Source: Chloroflexi bacterium 44-23 (lineage in GTDB: Bacteria > Chloroflexota > Anaerolineae > Anaerolineales > Anaerolineaceae). From it: a DNA stretch of 57,782 nt. The translations under genes were made by a program, and so were the position numbers. The notes beneath the pieces are model-generated. The model searched no databases, had not been told where the DNA came from, and saw nothing but the letters and a program-made list of their open reading frames with translations. The stretch spans positions 1-57,782 of the forward strand of contig MKUW01000022.1 in the NCBI GenBank assembly GCA_001899005.1, given 5' to 3'. Below are positions 17,651-25,307 of this stretch, piece by piece (position 1 is the stretch's first letter; each line of letters opens with the position of its first letter).

Positions 17651-17672
17651 GGGGGGTGTTTCAGCACCCCCC
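17651..17672 (+). terminator. GC hairpin after the capsid gene
   Basis: GGGGGGTG (17651-17658) pairs fully with CACCCCCC (17665-17672) around a six-base loop, 20 bp after the capsid stop. There is no T-run behind it, so it may act as an mRNA-stabilising 3' end or an attenuator that keeps downstream lysis and tail genes lower than capsid. Confidence 0.6.
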
Positions 17673-17706
17673 AGATGACAGCAAAAGTGATGCAGAAAGG
17701 ATAAAA

Positions 17707-17922
17707 ATGGACACACCGAAATGGAAGCGTTTACTCGGCTCACGGAAATTCTGGGCGGCCGTCATCGGGCTTGTTTTTCTGACCATCCGCAACTTTGATC
17801 CTGCCTTTCAGGTGCCGGAAGAAGAGACGATTGCATTTGTCTCGCTGCTGGCGGCCTACATCCTCGGGGTAGCCCTCGAAGATGGTATCAGCCAAATCAC
17901 ACCAGGCAAAGGAGGTGAATGA
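17707..17922 (+). CDS. Small two-helix membrane protein, holin-like
   Basis: A 71-aa protein with a basic N-terminus (KWKRLLGSRKF) and two hydrophobic segments, about residues 13-28 and 41-57, separated by a polar turn. Size, topology and position immediately before a GH25 lysozyme gene fit a phage holin, which would open the membrane to release the lysozyme. The ATG at 17707 follows AGAAAGGATAAAA. The stop overlaps the first bases of the next gene. It has no family-specific motif that I can name, so a generic small membrane protein is possible. Confidence 0.65.
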   Translation: MDTPKWKRLLGSRKFWAAVIGLVFLTIRNFDPAFQVPEEETIAFVSLLAAYILGVALEDGISQITPGKGGE

Positions 17923-17924
17923 TC

Positions 17925-18758
17925 ATGTTTGATCAATATTGCCTGGGCGTGGATCTGTCGCACTGGCAGGCGGCCCTTCAATGGGATCCACTGGTACGGG
18001 CCGGGGTTCGCTTTGCCATCATCAAAGCTTCACAGGGCAGCTATGGACGTGATCTCAGTTGTGGGGCGCACCTGCGCAATGCCGGCCAGGCCGGCATGAT
18101 TTGTGGTATCTATCACTGGTTTGACCCGGGCTGCAGTGCCCAATCTCAGCTGACCAATTTGAAAGCGGCTGTCGAAGGGCGTGAATTTGCCTTTCTGGCC
18201 CTCGACGTGGAACAATACTGGCAAAACTGGGAAATGAGTAAGCGGGCGCTTAAGGAAAACCACTTTAGCGCGGCGCTCATCAGTCGCCGCAGCCTTGAGA
18301 TGGCGCAATTGGTGCGTGAAACCTGGCAGAAACCGGTTTTAATTTACACGCGGGCCAGTTTCGTGCACGATTATGCGCTGGATATGCAAACCTGGCTGCG
18401 TCATTGGCCGCTTTGGGTGGCTCATTACCCCTATCCCAGCGGACGTGTTTCGCTCAGCTGGGAAACGCTTAAAACGCATTACAGCCCGACCATTCGCAAC
18501 CCACTGATCCCGCCCGGGGGCAAAAACTGGCACTTCTGGCAGTTTTCTGGCGATAAATTTGTCTTGCCGGGCATCAACGCGCCGCTGGACCTCAATTTTT
18601 TTCATGGCAGCCTGCAGGATCTGCAAGTCTGGTGCGGCCTGCCGGCGAGTAGCAAGGCCTGGACACTCGAAGAAAAAATGAGCCTGTTATGGCAGGCGCA
18701 CCCGCAACTCTGGCAAAACAAGGAGGAACGAGATGAGCAGCAAACGCAAACAGGTTAA
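17925..18758 (+). CDS. GH25 lysozyme (N-acetylmuramidase)
   Basis: A 277-aa glycoside hydrolase family 25 enzyme, expected to cut the MurNAc-GlcNAc bond of peptidoglycan. The barrel strands carry GVDLSHWQ (residues 6-13), FAIIKASQG (about 30-38), GIYHWFDP (about 62-69) and LALDVEQYW (about 88-96), where the DxE pair is the catalytic centre. No signal peptide is present, consistent with release through the upstream holin-like protein. The ATG at 17925 is favoured over the one at 17919 because GGAGG lies nine bases before it and only three before the other. In this module the lysozyme sits between capsid and tail genes, an unusual place. Confidence 0.9.
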   Translation: MFDQYCLGVDLSHWQAALQWDPLVRAGVRFAIIKASQGSYGRDLSCGAHLRNAGQAGMICGIYHWFDPGCSAQSQLTNLKAAVEGREFAFLALDVEQYWQNWEMSKRALKENHFSAALISRRSLEMAQLVRETWQKPVLIYTRASFVHDYALDMQTWLRHWPLWVAHYPYPSGRVSLSWETLKTHYSPTIRNPLIPPGGKNWHFWQFSGDKFVLPGINAPLDLNFFHGSLQDLQVWCGLPASSKAWTLEEKMSLLWQAHPQLWQNKEERDEQQTQTG

Positions 18759-18978
18759 TCAATCCCGCGAACATAAGGAAAAAGATGCTCTGCCGCTGGC
18801 GGTAAAGCATCTGGCACAATTGAACGGGGTGGATCCGCAGCAAATTGTGGATTGGAAGACCTACAAATGTGGAAAAGTAGTATTTGTCACAGCCAATAGT
18901 ATGAAATTCATTGCCGAGCGAATTGGACTTGATTTTCTTGCCAATAGCGATGAGGCCAGCCATGATTCTCAACCTTGA
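18733..18978 (+). CDS. Hypothetical 81-aa protein of the phage-type module
   Basis: A small basic protein with a charged N-terminus (residues 1-20) and a compact C-terminal part containing VDWKTYKCGKVVFVTANSMKF. I do not recognise the family. The ATG follows AAGGAGGAACGAG and overlaps the end of the lysozyme gene by 26 bp, and its own end overlaps the next gene, so expression is coupled. Position between lysis and tail genes suggests a head-tail joining or assembly role, but nothing in the sequence shows it. Confidence 0.7.
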   Translation: MSSKRKQVNQSREHKEKDALPLAVKHLAQLNGVDPQQIVDWKTYKCGKVVFVTANSMKFIAERIGLDFLANSDEASHDSQP

Positions 18979-19408
18979 TGGATTGCTGGTACAAATGCGC
19001 CACATGCTCTGGGATGAGGATGGTCTCATTTGGGGGCCGCAGCAACTGGAAGAATGCGTTCGCTTAGGATTGGCGAGACTGCAAAGCGTGTGCCCCATCA
19101 AGCTGAGTTTGGAAGGCCTGGATGATGCTGCAATCACAATTCTGGAGGATGGTATGTCAGTTTTGTTGCTGCGAATGGCGCTGCTGCATGCCTGGCATCT
19201 GCGCGAGCAAGGGCGTTCAGAAACCTTTCATCCTGATCCTGCCACAGGTAAAGACAACCAGGACTGGCTGCGTGGCGAGGGTCAAGCGCTTGAGCAGGAA
19301 GTGGAACACCTGCGGCAGTTTTACTTACAGCGCAGTCTGCAGGTGCCGTATGGCTGTTGGCCGGATAGGCCGCCATCAGTGCTTGATTGTAATCAGGAAT
19401 GTGAGTGA
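18962..19408 (+). CDS. Hypothetical 148-aa protein of the phage-type module
   Basis: A mostly helical, acidic protein (LLVQMRHMLWDEDGLIWGPQQLEECVRLGL at the start, split here only by reading), with a second helical half rich in Glu and Gln. It overlaps the previous gene by 17 bp. The ATG at 18962 is preceded by GATGAGGCC, a moderate site; an upstream ATG at 18911 lies well inside the previous gene. No known family recognised. Size and place are compatible with a head-tail connector, which the module otherwise lacks. Confidence 0.7.
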   Translation: MILNLDGLLVQMRHMLWDEDGLIWGPQQLEECVRLGLARLQSVCPIKLSLEGLDDAAITILEDGMSVLLLRMALLHAWHLREQGRSETFHPDPATGKDNQDWLRGEGQALEQEVEHLRQFYLQRSLQVPYGCWPDRPPSVLDCNQECE

Positions 19409-19505
19409 CCAAATGACAGGCCGGGATGATTAATTCCGGTCTGTTTTCCCGGGGAGCAGGTAATCTGGACGAGCAACACAAACTCAGCGAAAACAAAGGA
19501 GCAGC

Positions 19506-20819
19506 ATGTATTCACTTTCTTTATGCATTGAAAATGATCAGATCGGTCTACATGGACCGCAGACAACTTTGCCTCTGCACGGGTGCCGGCGCCTGCCAGG
19601 ACAGCGCCTGGCGAACAATCACACGCTGGAAGTGTTAGAATTGATTCTGCAAGGAAGCGCGGGGCAGAACCGCGCCTGGATCGGCCGTCTGCAATCATTT
19701 TTGCAACGCATCAATCAGGGACAGTCCGCAGTACTGTCGCTGCAAAGCGAACCACGCGAGTTTCCCTATGAAAGTCGTATCTACAGCGCTGATTTTCAGT
19801 GGATTGTCGGCAGTTTGCAGCCAAAAGGGATCGGTTTACGCCTGCAGCTTGAGCGCGATGATTTCTGGGAAGGGCCAGCCTACTCCCTGCCGCTCAGCAA
19901 CCGTTATGGCAGCCGTGTGACGGGTGGCTTACGCGTGGATAACCGTGCGGATACATTCGGAGAGAATCAGGTGCGTTGGCTGGCTGAGGATGTCAGCGGG
20001 GAACTGCCGGCACCGGCGCAATTATTACTGGCTCACAAGCTGGGAAGCAACGCTGTACCGCAAAATATGTATGCGGGTCACTTGCGTGCGGTGGAAGATA
20101 ATCTGGCTGTGCTGGAGGGTGAAACTGCGGCGAGTGATCTCAGCAATACATTGCTGCCAGATGCGGGCTGCCAGGGCGGAGTCTATCGCCAGGTAGAGTG
20201 GCAGGGATCAGCCGAGCAGGAGCTGCTGCGCTGGCAATTTGAGGATGTTTTCAAGGCTGTGCTACAGTCGGTGCGTGTGCGTCCTTTTTTGCGTCTTCCA
20301 GCTGCAGCACCTGTGGTGGAAACCTGCTGGCTGCGCTGGGTGATTAGCCAGGGTGGCATTGTCTATCAAAGTCAGATGGTCAGCTTGCAGCCCGGCTTGC
20401 AACTGCAAGCCCTGCCAATTTTACAATTACCGGCAACACACAGCAAGTATCCCCATCCTGCCAGCTACCGAGTCTCATTGTTGATTCAGGCGCAAGGGGA
20501 AGGCTCTCACGTTTTGGCTGTCGATGCAATCTTCCTGTTAGGCCTGGATGGCTGGCGCCACTTCCAGCCGTATCCTGGCGGCAGCCTGATGGCAGGCCAG
20601 ACGCTGATTGATTTTGGTGCGGAGCAGCAGCCATTACTGCTGGAGGATCAAAGCGGAACGGTGGCGCAGACCTACGCTGGTCTGGGCGGGGGTATTTGGG
20701 TCTGCCCGTATGAAGACCAAAGTTTTCAATTTTTGGCCGATAGCGGCACGCTGATGCCGCTGGATGCTTACCTGGAACTGGAAATTCGCTATCGGCCACG
20801 GGTCAGGATGCTGGTATGA
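19506..20819 (+). CDS. Tail/baseplate-like structural protein
   Basis: A 437-aa beta-rich protein rich in Gln, Leu and Gly. The N-terminal 130 residues (NHTLEVLELILQG, then NRAWIGRLQSFLQRI, then LQLERDDFWEGP) resemble distal tail or baseplate proteins of siphovirus-like particles that wrap the tail tip. The C-terminal half has jelly-roll-like strand spacing (WLRWVISQGG, VSLLIQAQGEG). The ATG follows CAAAGGAGCAGC, a strong ribosome site. The next gene begins at its stop (ATGA overlap). A carbohydrate-binding structural protein is the main alternative. No tape measure gene precedes it. Confidence 0.6.
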   Translation: MYSLSLCIENDQIGLHGPQTTLPLHGCRRLPGQRLANNHTLEVLELILQGSAGQNRAWIGRLQSFLQRINQGQSAVLSLQSEPREFPYESRIYSADFQWIVGSLQPKGIGLRLQLERDDFWEGPAYSLPLSNRYGSRVTGGLRVDNRADTFGENQVRWLAEDVSGELPAPAQLLLAHKLGSNAVPQNMYAGHLRAVEDNLAVLEGETAASDLSNTLLPDAGCQGGVYRQVEWQGSAEQELLRWQFEDVFKAVLQSVRVRPFLRLPAAAPVVETCWLRWVISQGGIVYQSQMVSLQPGLQLQALPILQLPATHSKYPHPASYRVSLLIQAQGEGSHVLAVDAIFLLGLDGWRHFQPYPGGSLMAGQTLIDFGAEQQPLLLEDQSGTVAQTYAGLGGGIWVCPYEDQSFQFLADSGTLMPLDAYLELEIRYRPRVRMLV

Positions 20820-22306
20820 GGGCCCAGGTCGTTTTATTGAATCCAGATTTCAGCCCGCGCCCATCGGAAGGGATTGACTGGCAGGTTGAGCAGATGAGCT
20901 GGCAGTTGGCGGGTGGAGCTGCCAAAGCCAGCCTGAGTGCCATCCGGGGCAGGTTCTCGGATGAATGGTTCAGCACCTTTTCTGACCAGATTTTAGGGCT
21001 GCCGCTGGAAATCAGAGGCGCGGATGGAGAGGTGCTCTGGAATGGTTGGGTTCAAACCATTTCCTATAGCGGGCGTGGTGCTCGTCTGACACGCTCCTTG
21101 CAGGAAATGTACAATCGCGTGATTGTGCGTTACCCTTGCCAGAATCCACAGCTCAGCCCGCTGGAACGCTGGCAGTACACCGGCTGGATGGATGCAGCGG
21201 ACAGTCAGGCGCACTTTGGGCGGCGCGAGAAATTGGTCAGCATCAGTCAGGCGGATCCCTATCTGGCCAATCAGTCTTTGCTGGCCGCATTTCACGCTTT
21301 ACAGAGCCGGCCCTCCTTAAGAATAGAGGCAGACCCCGCCGGCAAAGAAGGCCGTCTGGAAATGAACTGCCGGGGCTGGTGGCAGCGCCTGGACTGGGTG
21401 CTGGATGCCAACCCGCAAGGGATGCTGGCCCACCTGAGCGGCGGCAAGAGCCAGGTGCTGCTTGGGCGCCTTGCAAGTCAAGCGCAGGTGGCACAATCTT
21501 TTTGGAATGCAGAGACCGATTTTCGCCTGGGACAGATCTGGCTGAGGGCAGCCATTATTGGTCAAAGTGTGGATGATTTGCAGGTGGCAGTTCACGCGGA
21601 TGAGCATGGCAAACCAGGCGTGCTGCTAAGCCAGGTTGAGCATGCCGCTACCAGCCTGGATGGCGGCTGGCAGTGGCACTGCTGGCAGTTGGCAGAGCCA
21701 TGCCTGTTAGCGGTCAATGAAAATAACTGGATCGTGATCAAGCGCTCCGGATCGATTAACAGTGAAGTCTACTACCTGTTGGAGAGTGACGATGGTAACG
21801 GCTATGCGGGAGGGGTTCTAAAACGCTGGGATGGCAGCAATTGGCAGACTCTGGGACAGGACCTGCGCTTTTGTTTGATAGCGCACGAACCCAGCAGCGT
21901 CTTATTGTCCAATTTATTGGGTAGTGAGAAATGTTCAGGTTTCATTCGTGGGGTGCTGACACCACCCCTCTCGCAAGAACCTGATCGCATGCTACCGCGC
22001 TGGCGGCCGCTTGCGCTTTCCTACCGGGCTCGTATTGAAGGCTGGCTGCAAGGTGTGCCCCGCCAATCGGCTTTTGTTGATGCGCAGCGTAATCTGCAGG
22101 TGATTGCCCTGCCCAGAGCGGGTGCAGAATTCAATATTTCGAGCATGAAACCTGCATCTATCAATAGGCTGAATGCAGCACTTTACAGCGGCAACAACCT
22201 GCTCGGCTGCCCGGTTTTCAACGATTTTACAGCTGCAAATGAAAATTGGGTACAGGCAGTGCAGTGGAGGCAAGGGAAAGGATATTCGTGGCAATTTCAA
22301 GCTTAA
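20816..22306 (+). CDS. Tail/baseplate-like protein with jelly-roll domain
   Basis: A 496-aa protein. The first 190 residues (IDWQVEQMSWQLAGGA, GLPLEIRGADGEVLWNGWV, a Tyr/Arg-rich stretch) look like a baseplate hub or tail-tip domain. Residues about 220-365 have the pattern of a choice-of-anchor jelly roll (QSFWNAETDFRLGQIWLRA, GKPGVLLSQ, NNWIVIKRSG, GGVLKRWDGSNWQ), often used for surface or sugar contact. The C-terminal 130 residues return to hub-like strands. It overlaps the upstream gene by ATGA, so the two are made together and probably interact. It would contact the target cell surface; this is inference from architecture. Confidence 0.6.
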   Translation: MRAQVVLLNPDFSPRPSEGIDWQVEQMSWQLAGGAAKASLSAIRGRFSDEWFSTFSDQILGLPLEIRGADGEVLWNGWVQTISYSGRGARLTRSLQEMYNRVIVRYPCQNPQLSPLERWQYTGWMDAADSQAHFGRREKLVSISQADPYLANQSLLAAFHALQSRPSLRIEADPAGKEGRLEMNCRGWWQRLDWVLDANPQGMLAHLSGGKSQVLLGRLASQAQVAQSFWNAETDFRLGQIWLRAAIIGQSVDDLQVAVHADEHGKPGVLLSQVEHAATSLDGGWQWHCWQLAEPCLLAVNENNWIVIKRSGSINSEVYYLLESDDGNGYAGGVLKRWDGSNWQTLGQDLRFCLIAHEPSSVLLSNLLGSEKCSGFIRGVLTPPLSQEPDRMLPRWRPLALSYRARIEGWLQGVPRQSAFVDAQRNLQVIALPRAGAEFNISSMKPASINRLNAALYSGNNLLGCPVFNDFTAANENWVQAVQWRQGKGYSWQFQA

Positions 22307-22432
22307 GTGGATTGTAAAGTTACGATCGTGTTACTGAATCATCACAATATGATTACAGTTCCGGCCAAGACCCTTGTAAAACTGGCCAAATCCGTTAAGA
22401 TAAAATCAGGATTACTCTCCCTATCAGTATAA

Positions 22433-23260
22433 ATGAGAAGAAAAGCAGTGAAAATTATGAAATTTGGACAAAATCCTCTTGTAAAGAAATTCAAGAACCG
22501 GCAGCTGACGCGTGGTCAAAGCTTTGTGGAGCTGGCCCTAGTCGTCCCGATCCTGCTGCTGATTCTGCTGGGGTTGGTGGAGGTGGCCTTCTTCATGGGC
22601 CGCTACCTGGATGTCCTCGATCTGACTCGTGAAGCTGCCCGCTTTGCCTCCGGCAGAGAGTTTTATCTGAATGCCGCTTCACCCCCGGCTTCTGCAGATT
22701 ACGATTGCAGCACTCCGAATGCATTTGATTTTTACTACGATACGGCTTGCATCTTTTCTCCACCTGAGAATGACGTATGTGTACTCGCAGATGACCCGTT
22801 TTGTAATGGATTTAACTCGTTTGTTGATTTCAATTCCGCCACCGATGACGTTGTTATCAGCGTTTTCACCATTGAGCGTGTAGCAAAAGATGATGACGGA
22901 GACGGGGTTGTCGATCGTACTGTCCAGGAAGTTACCAACTCCTGGCCGGCACCGAATGGTTACTGGGCACTTTCCAATTTCGATACTGACGCAGCGCATA
23001 GTGATAATTTCAAGCGCAATTGTAAAGGAGATGCTGTCCGCAGCACGCCGCTGTACACCGCTACTTACGTGGATTCAAAATTGGCCATATCTGAATCAGC
23101 CACACCAAAAAAAGGTTATGTGGCTGTCGAATTCTACTATTGTTATGAGCAGGTGCTGGGAATTCCGATCATCTCGGATATCATCCCCAACCCCATTCAA
23201 ATTCACACTTATACCTTGATGCCTTTACCGGCAGCTCAACCGACACGAGTGAGTCCCTAA
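22433..23260 (+). CDS. TadE-family pilus/surface protein
   Basis: A 275-aa protein with a short basic leader and a pseudopilin-like N-terminus: RGQSFVELALVVPILLLILLG, with the conserved Glu five residues into the hydrophobic helix, as in TadE. The rest is extracellular, Asp and Ser rich, with a Ca-binding-like DDDGDGVVD near residue 145. TadE proteins are minor pseudopilins of Flp/Tad pili processed by TadV-type peptidase. The listed ATG at 22433 has no ribosome site; a GTG at 22448 or the ATG at 22457 may be the true start. A possible promoter TTGTAA-16-TAAGAT lies at about 22375-22402. It is coupled to the next gene through TAATG. Confidence 0.82.
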   Translation: MRRKAVKIMKFGQNPLVKKFKNRQLTRGQSFVELALVVPILLLILLGLVEVAFFMGRYLDVLDLTREAARFASGREFYLNAASPPASADYDCSTPNAFDFYYDTACIFSPPENDVCVLADDPFCNGFNSFVDFNSATDDVVISVFTIERVAKDDDGDGVVDRTVQEVTNSWPAPNGYWALSNFDTDAAHSDNFKRNCKGDAVRSTPLYTATYVDSKLAISESATPKKGYVAVEFYYCYEQVLGIPIISDIIPNPIQIHTYTLMPLPAAQPTRVSP

Positions 23261-25293
23261 TGAAAAACATATCCACACAAAACAGCGGTGAAAAATCACA
23301 GGGTCAAATATTGGTCATTTTTGGAATTTCCTTGCTGGCGCTTTTGTTCTTTGTCGGTCTGGCGCTGGATGCAGGTTCGCTATATGTGACTTACGGCCAC
23401 CTCAAGCGCACAGTTGACTCGGCTGCCATTGCGGCAGCGAATGAGTTTAAACGCGGAGCTGATTCGACCTCCATGGCCAAGACGGCCAATGAAGTCATGA
23501 CACTCATGAATACTGACATGGACACATTAAACCTGCAACTATATGTTTGCGATGAAAAAGATAATTCCACCTGGGGCACGCCCGCTTATGCAACTTCAAA
23601 CACTCCTGACGGTATCCGTGACCCGAACTTAGAGACGGCTTCTCCGGTTTTTTGGGCGCGCTGTCCGGATACATTAAATGGGGAAACACCCAAGAAACTG
23701 GTCTGGATTGAAGCAACACAGAAAGCCCCACTTTATTTTCTGACCTTGATGGGCTTTACGAATATCAGCCTGACCACCAATACCATCTCAGAAGCGGCAC
23801 CACTCGACCTGGTAATCGTTCTGGATGTGTCCGAGTCAATGGGAAAAAATACCGACGCAGCTTACAGTTATATTGAGCCCAACAACCTTACAAATGGTTG
23901 TAACAAAGGAAGCGAAACTGTTGTAATAAATGGCACCGCCACTGTAATAAACGGAATTTGCCAGCCTCTGTTAAATGCGAAGATAGCAGCTATCAAATTA
24001 GTTAACACGCTTTATGACACCATTGACCAGGTGTCCATCGTGACCTATTCCAATGTGGCTATCGCTCATGGGATCCTGCCCAAGGTAGGTGCGACCACTG
24101 TATATTTGAGCGATGACATGAAGAATGTGAAAGACGCCATTGCTGATATTAAGTTAAATGATGATGCACCTGTTAGTAAATTATGGGGAAATTGGTTTTG
24201 GTATGCCTATGAGGGTCGCCAGGTGGTTAATTTGGCGAACCCCGAAGATCGTGATAATGATGGCAGGGACATCGATGATGATATGGCGCTTTATGGTGCC
24301 AATTGTCCCTGGCCTGCTGATCCGGCTGATGATGCCACCAGCATATTAGGCGATCGCTGGTGGGGCGTTACCGAAAGCCCCGCTCCTCCGGCAGGTTTAT
24401 TCGCCCCCGGCGGCAAGTTTGAAGGCTGGAGCGGCGTGCCCTGTGACCGTGATGACAAATATGACTCCTATGACTGGGATGGGAATGGAGTTTGGACATT
24501 GGATGAACATCAAACTTCAATTGACTATCTGGCTGCCAATGACCCGGATGGTGCCGGCCCGTTGGAAGCCACACTGGCGCCGCTCTCCACCTGCATTGGC
24601 TGCGGTATTTATACTGGTGGCAACGTGTTAAAGCAGGCTGGCCGTTATGGCTCTGTCTGGGTGATGGTCTTTCTGACGGATGGCCAGGCTAATTTGAGCG
24701 ATACGCCGGCTACCAACCCGGAATTTTTTGATGTATCCGACCCACCGCTTGCATATCCGAATGGATTTTGCAACAGTACATTAGGAGGGAATGTCGGTGG
24801 CCCTTGGGGATTTAAACCAAACGCAGAGGTTCCGCCTTCGTACGAGCCAGCCTGTAGGGATTTGGAATGGAGCCCGCGTTACTGTATTAAAAATGATCCG
24901 GACACATGCCCGGTAGCACCCACAGGAGTGGATTGGTCGGTTGTAACAGTACCGAGTGGGGCCTTTGAGCCTCGATATTCTGTGATGGATTATGCTCGCG
25001 ATATGATTGACCAGACTGCCTTAACAGAATCGGAAAATCCGCATGAAGCACTCGGTGCAGATATCGCTGTTTACACTATCGGACTGGGCAATATTGGTGA
25101 TGTCAGCACCAAACTGCTGCGCTACATGGCATTAATCGGCATAGAAGGCCGCCGGGATGTAGTTGATCCCTGCATTGGAAAATCAAACGAAACCTGGTGC
25201 GGGCAGTATTATTACGATAAAGGTAGTGGGGAAGATCTGAGTCCTATTTTTGAGGATATTGCCTCACGTATATTCACTCGAATCAGCCAGTAA
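23260..25293 (+). CDS. TadG-like protein with von Willebrand A domain
   Basis: A 677-aa protein. Residues 13-50 are the Tad/TadG N-terminal segment ([17 protein letters not shown], then [11 protein letters not shown] and [10 protein letters not shown]). From about residue 185 a vWA domain starts with the MIDAS motif DVSESMG (DxSxS), continues through an Asp-rich insertion with Ca-binding-like [12 protein letters not shown] and a Pro-rich loop, and returns at [15 protein letters not shown] and AVYTIGLG. It is exported and anchored by the helix, with a metal-dependent adhesion face. Its start overlaps the upstream stop (TAATG). No flp, tadA, tadB or tadC gene is in the window, so the secretion machine must be elsewhere. 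Confidence 0.85.
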   Translation: MKNISTQNSGEKSQGQILVIFGISLLALLFFVGLALDAGSLYVTYGHLKRTVDSAAIAAANEFKRGADSTSMAKTANEVMTLMNTDMDTLNLQLYVCDEKDNSTWGTPAYATSNTPDGIRDPNLETASPVFWARCPDTLNGETPKKLVWIEATQKAPLYFLTLMGFTNISLTTNTISEAAPLDLVIVLDVSESMGKNTDAAYSYIEPNNLTNGCNKGSETVVINGTATVINGICQPLLNAKIAAIKLVNTLYDTIDQVSIVTYSNVAIAHGILPKVGATTVYLSDDMKNVKDAIADIKLNDDAPVSKLWGNWFWYAYEGRQVVNLANPEDRDNDGRDIDDDMALYGANCPWPADPADDATSILGDRWWGVTESPAPPAGLFAPGGKFEGWSGVPCDRDDKYDSYDWDGNGVWTLDEHQTSIDYLAANDPDGAGPLEATLAPLSTCIGCGIYTGGNVLKQAGRYGSVWVMVFLTDGQANLSDTPATNPEFFDVSDPPLAYPNGFCNSTLGGNVGGPWGFKPNAEVPPSYEPACRDLEWSPRYCIKNDPDTCPVAPTGVDWSVVTVPSGAFEPRYSVMDYARDMIDQTALTESENPHEALGADIAVYTIGLGNIGDVSTKLLRYMALIGIEGRRDVVDPCIGKSNETWCGQYYYDKGSGEDLSPIFEDIASRIFTRISQ

Positions 25294-25307
25294 AGGCGGG
25301 TAATGGT

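Larger units (their letters stand above)
11996..22306 (+). mobile_element. Compact phage-type packaging and structural module
   Basis: Ten same-strand genes run from a small-terminase-like protein through large terminase, portal, protease-capsid fusion, holin-like protein, GH25 lysozyme, two small proteins and two large tail/baseplate-like proteins. All have good ribosome sites and intact frames. In the window there is no integrase, excisionase, repressor, replication gene, tape measure, tail tube or recognisable attachment-site repeat, and base composition resembles the neighbouring host genes rather than the AT-rich island. This fits a domesticated particle (gene-transfer-agent-like) or a streamlined, long-resident prophage. 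The boundaries given are gene boundaries, not proven ends of an element. Confidence 0.7.

Noticed and set aside
11866..22432. Attachment-site direct repeats flanking the phage-like module
   Set aside because: I compared the gaps on both sides by eye and found no shared word longer than chance.
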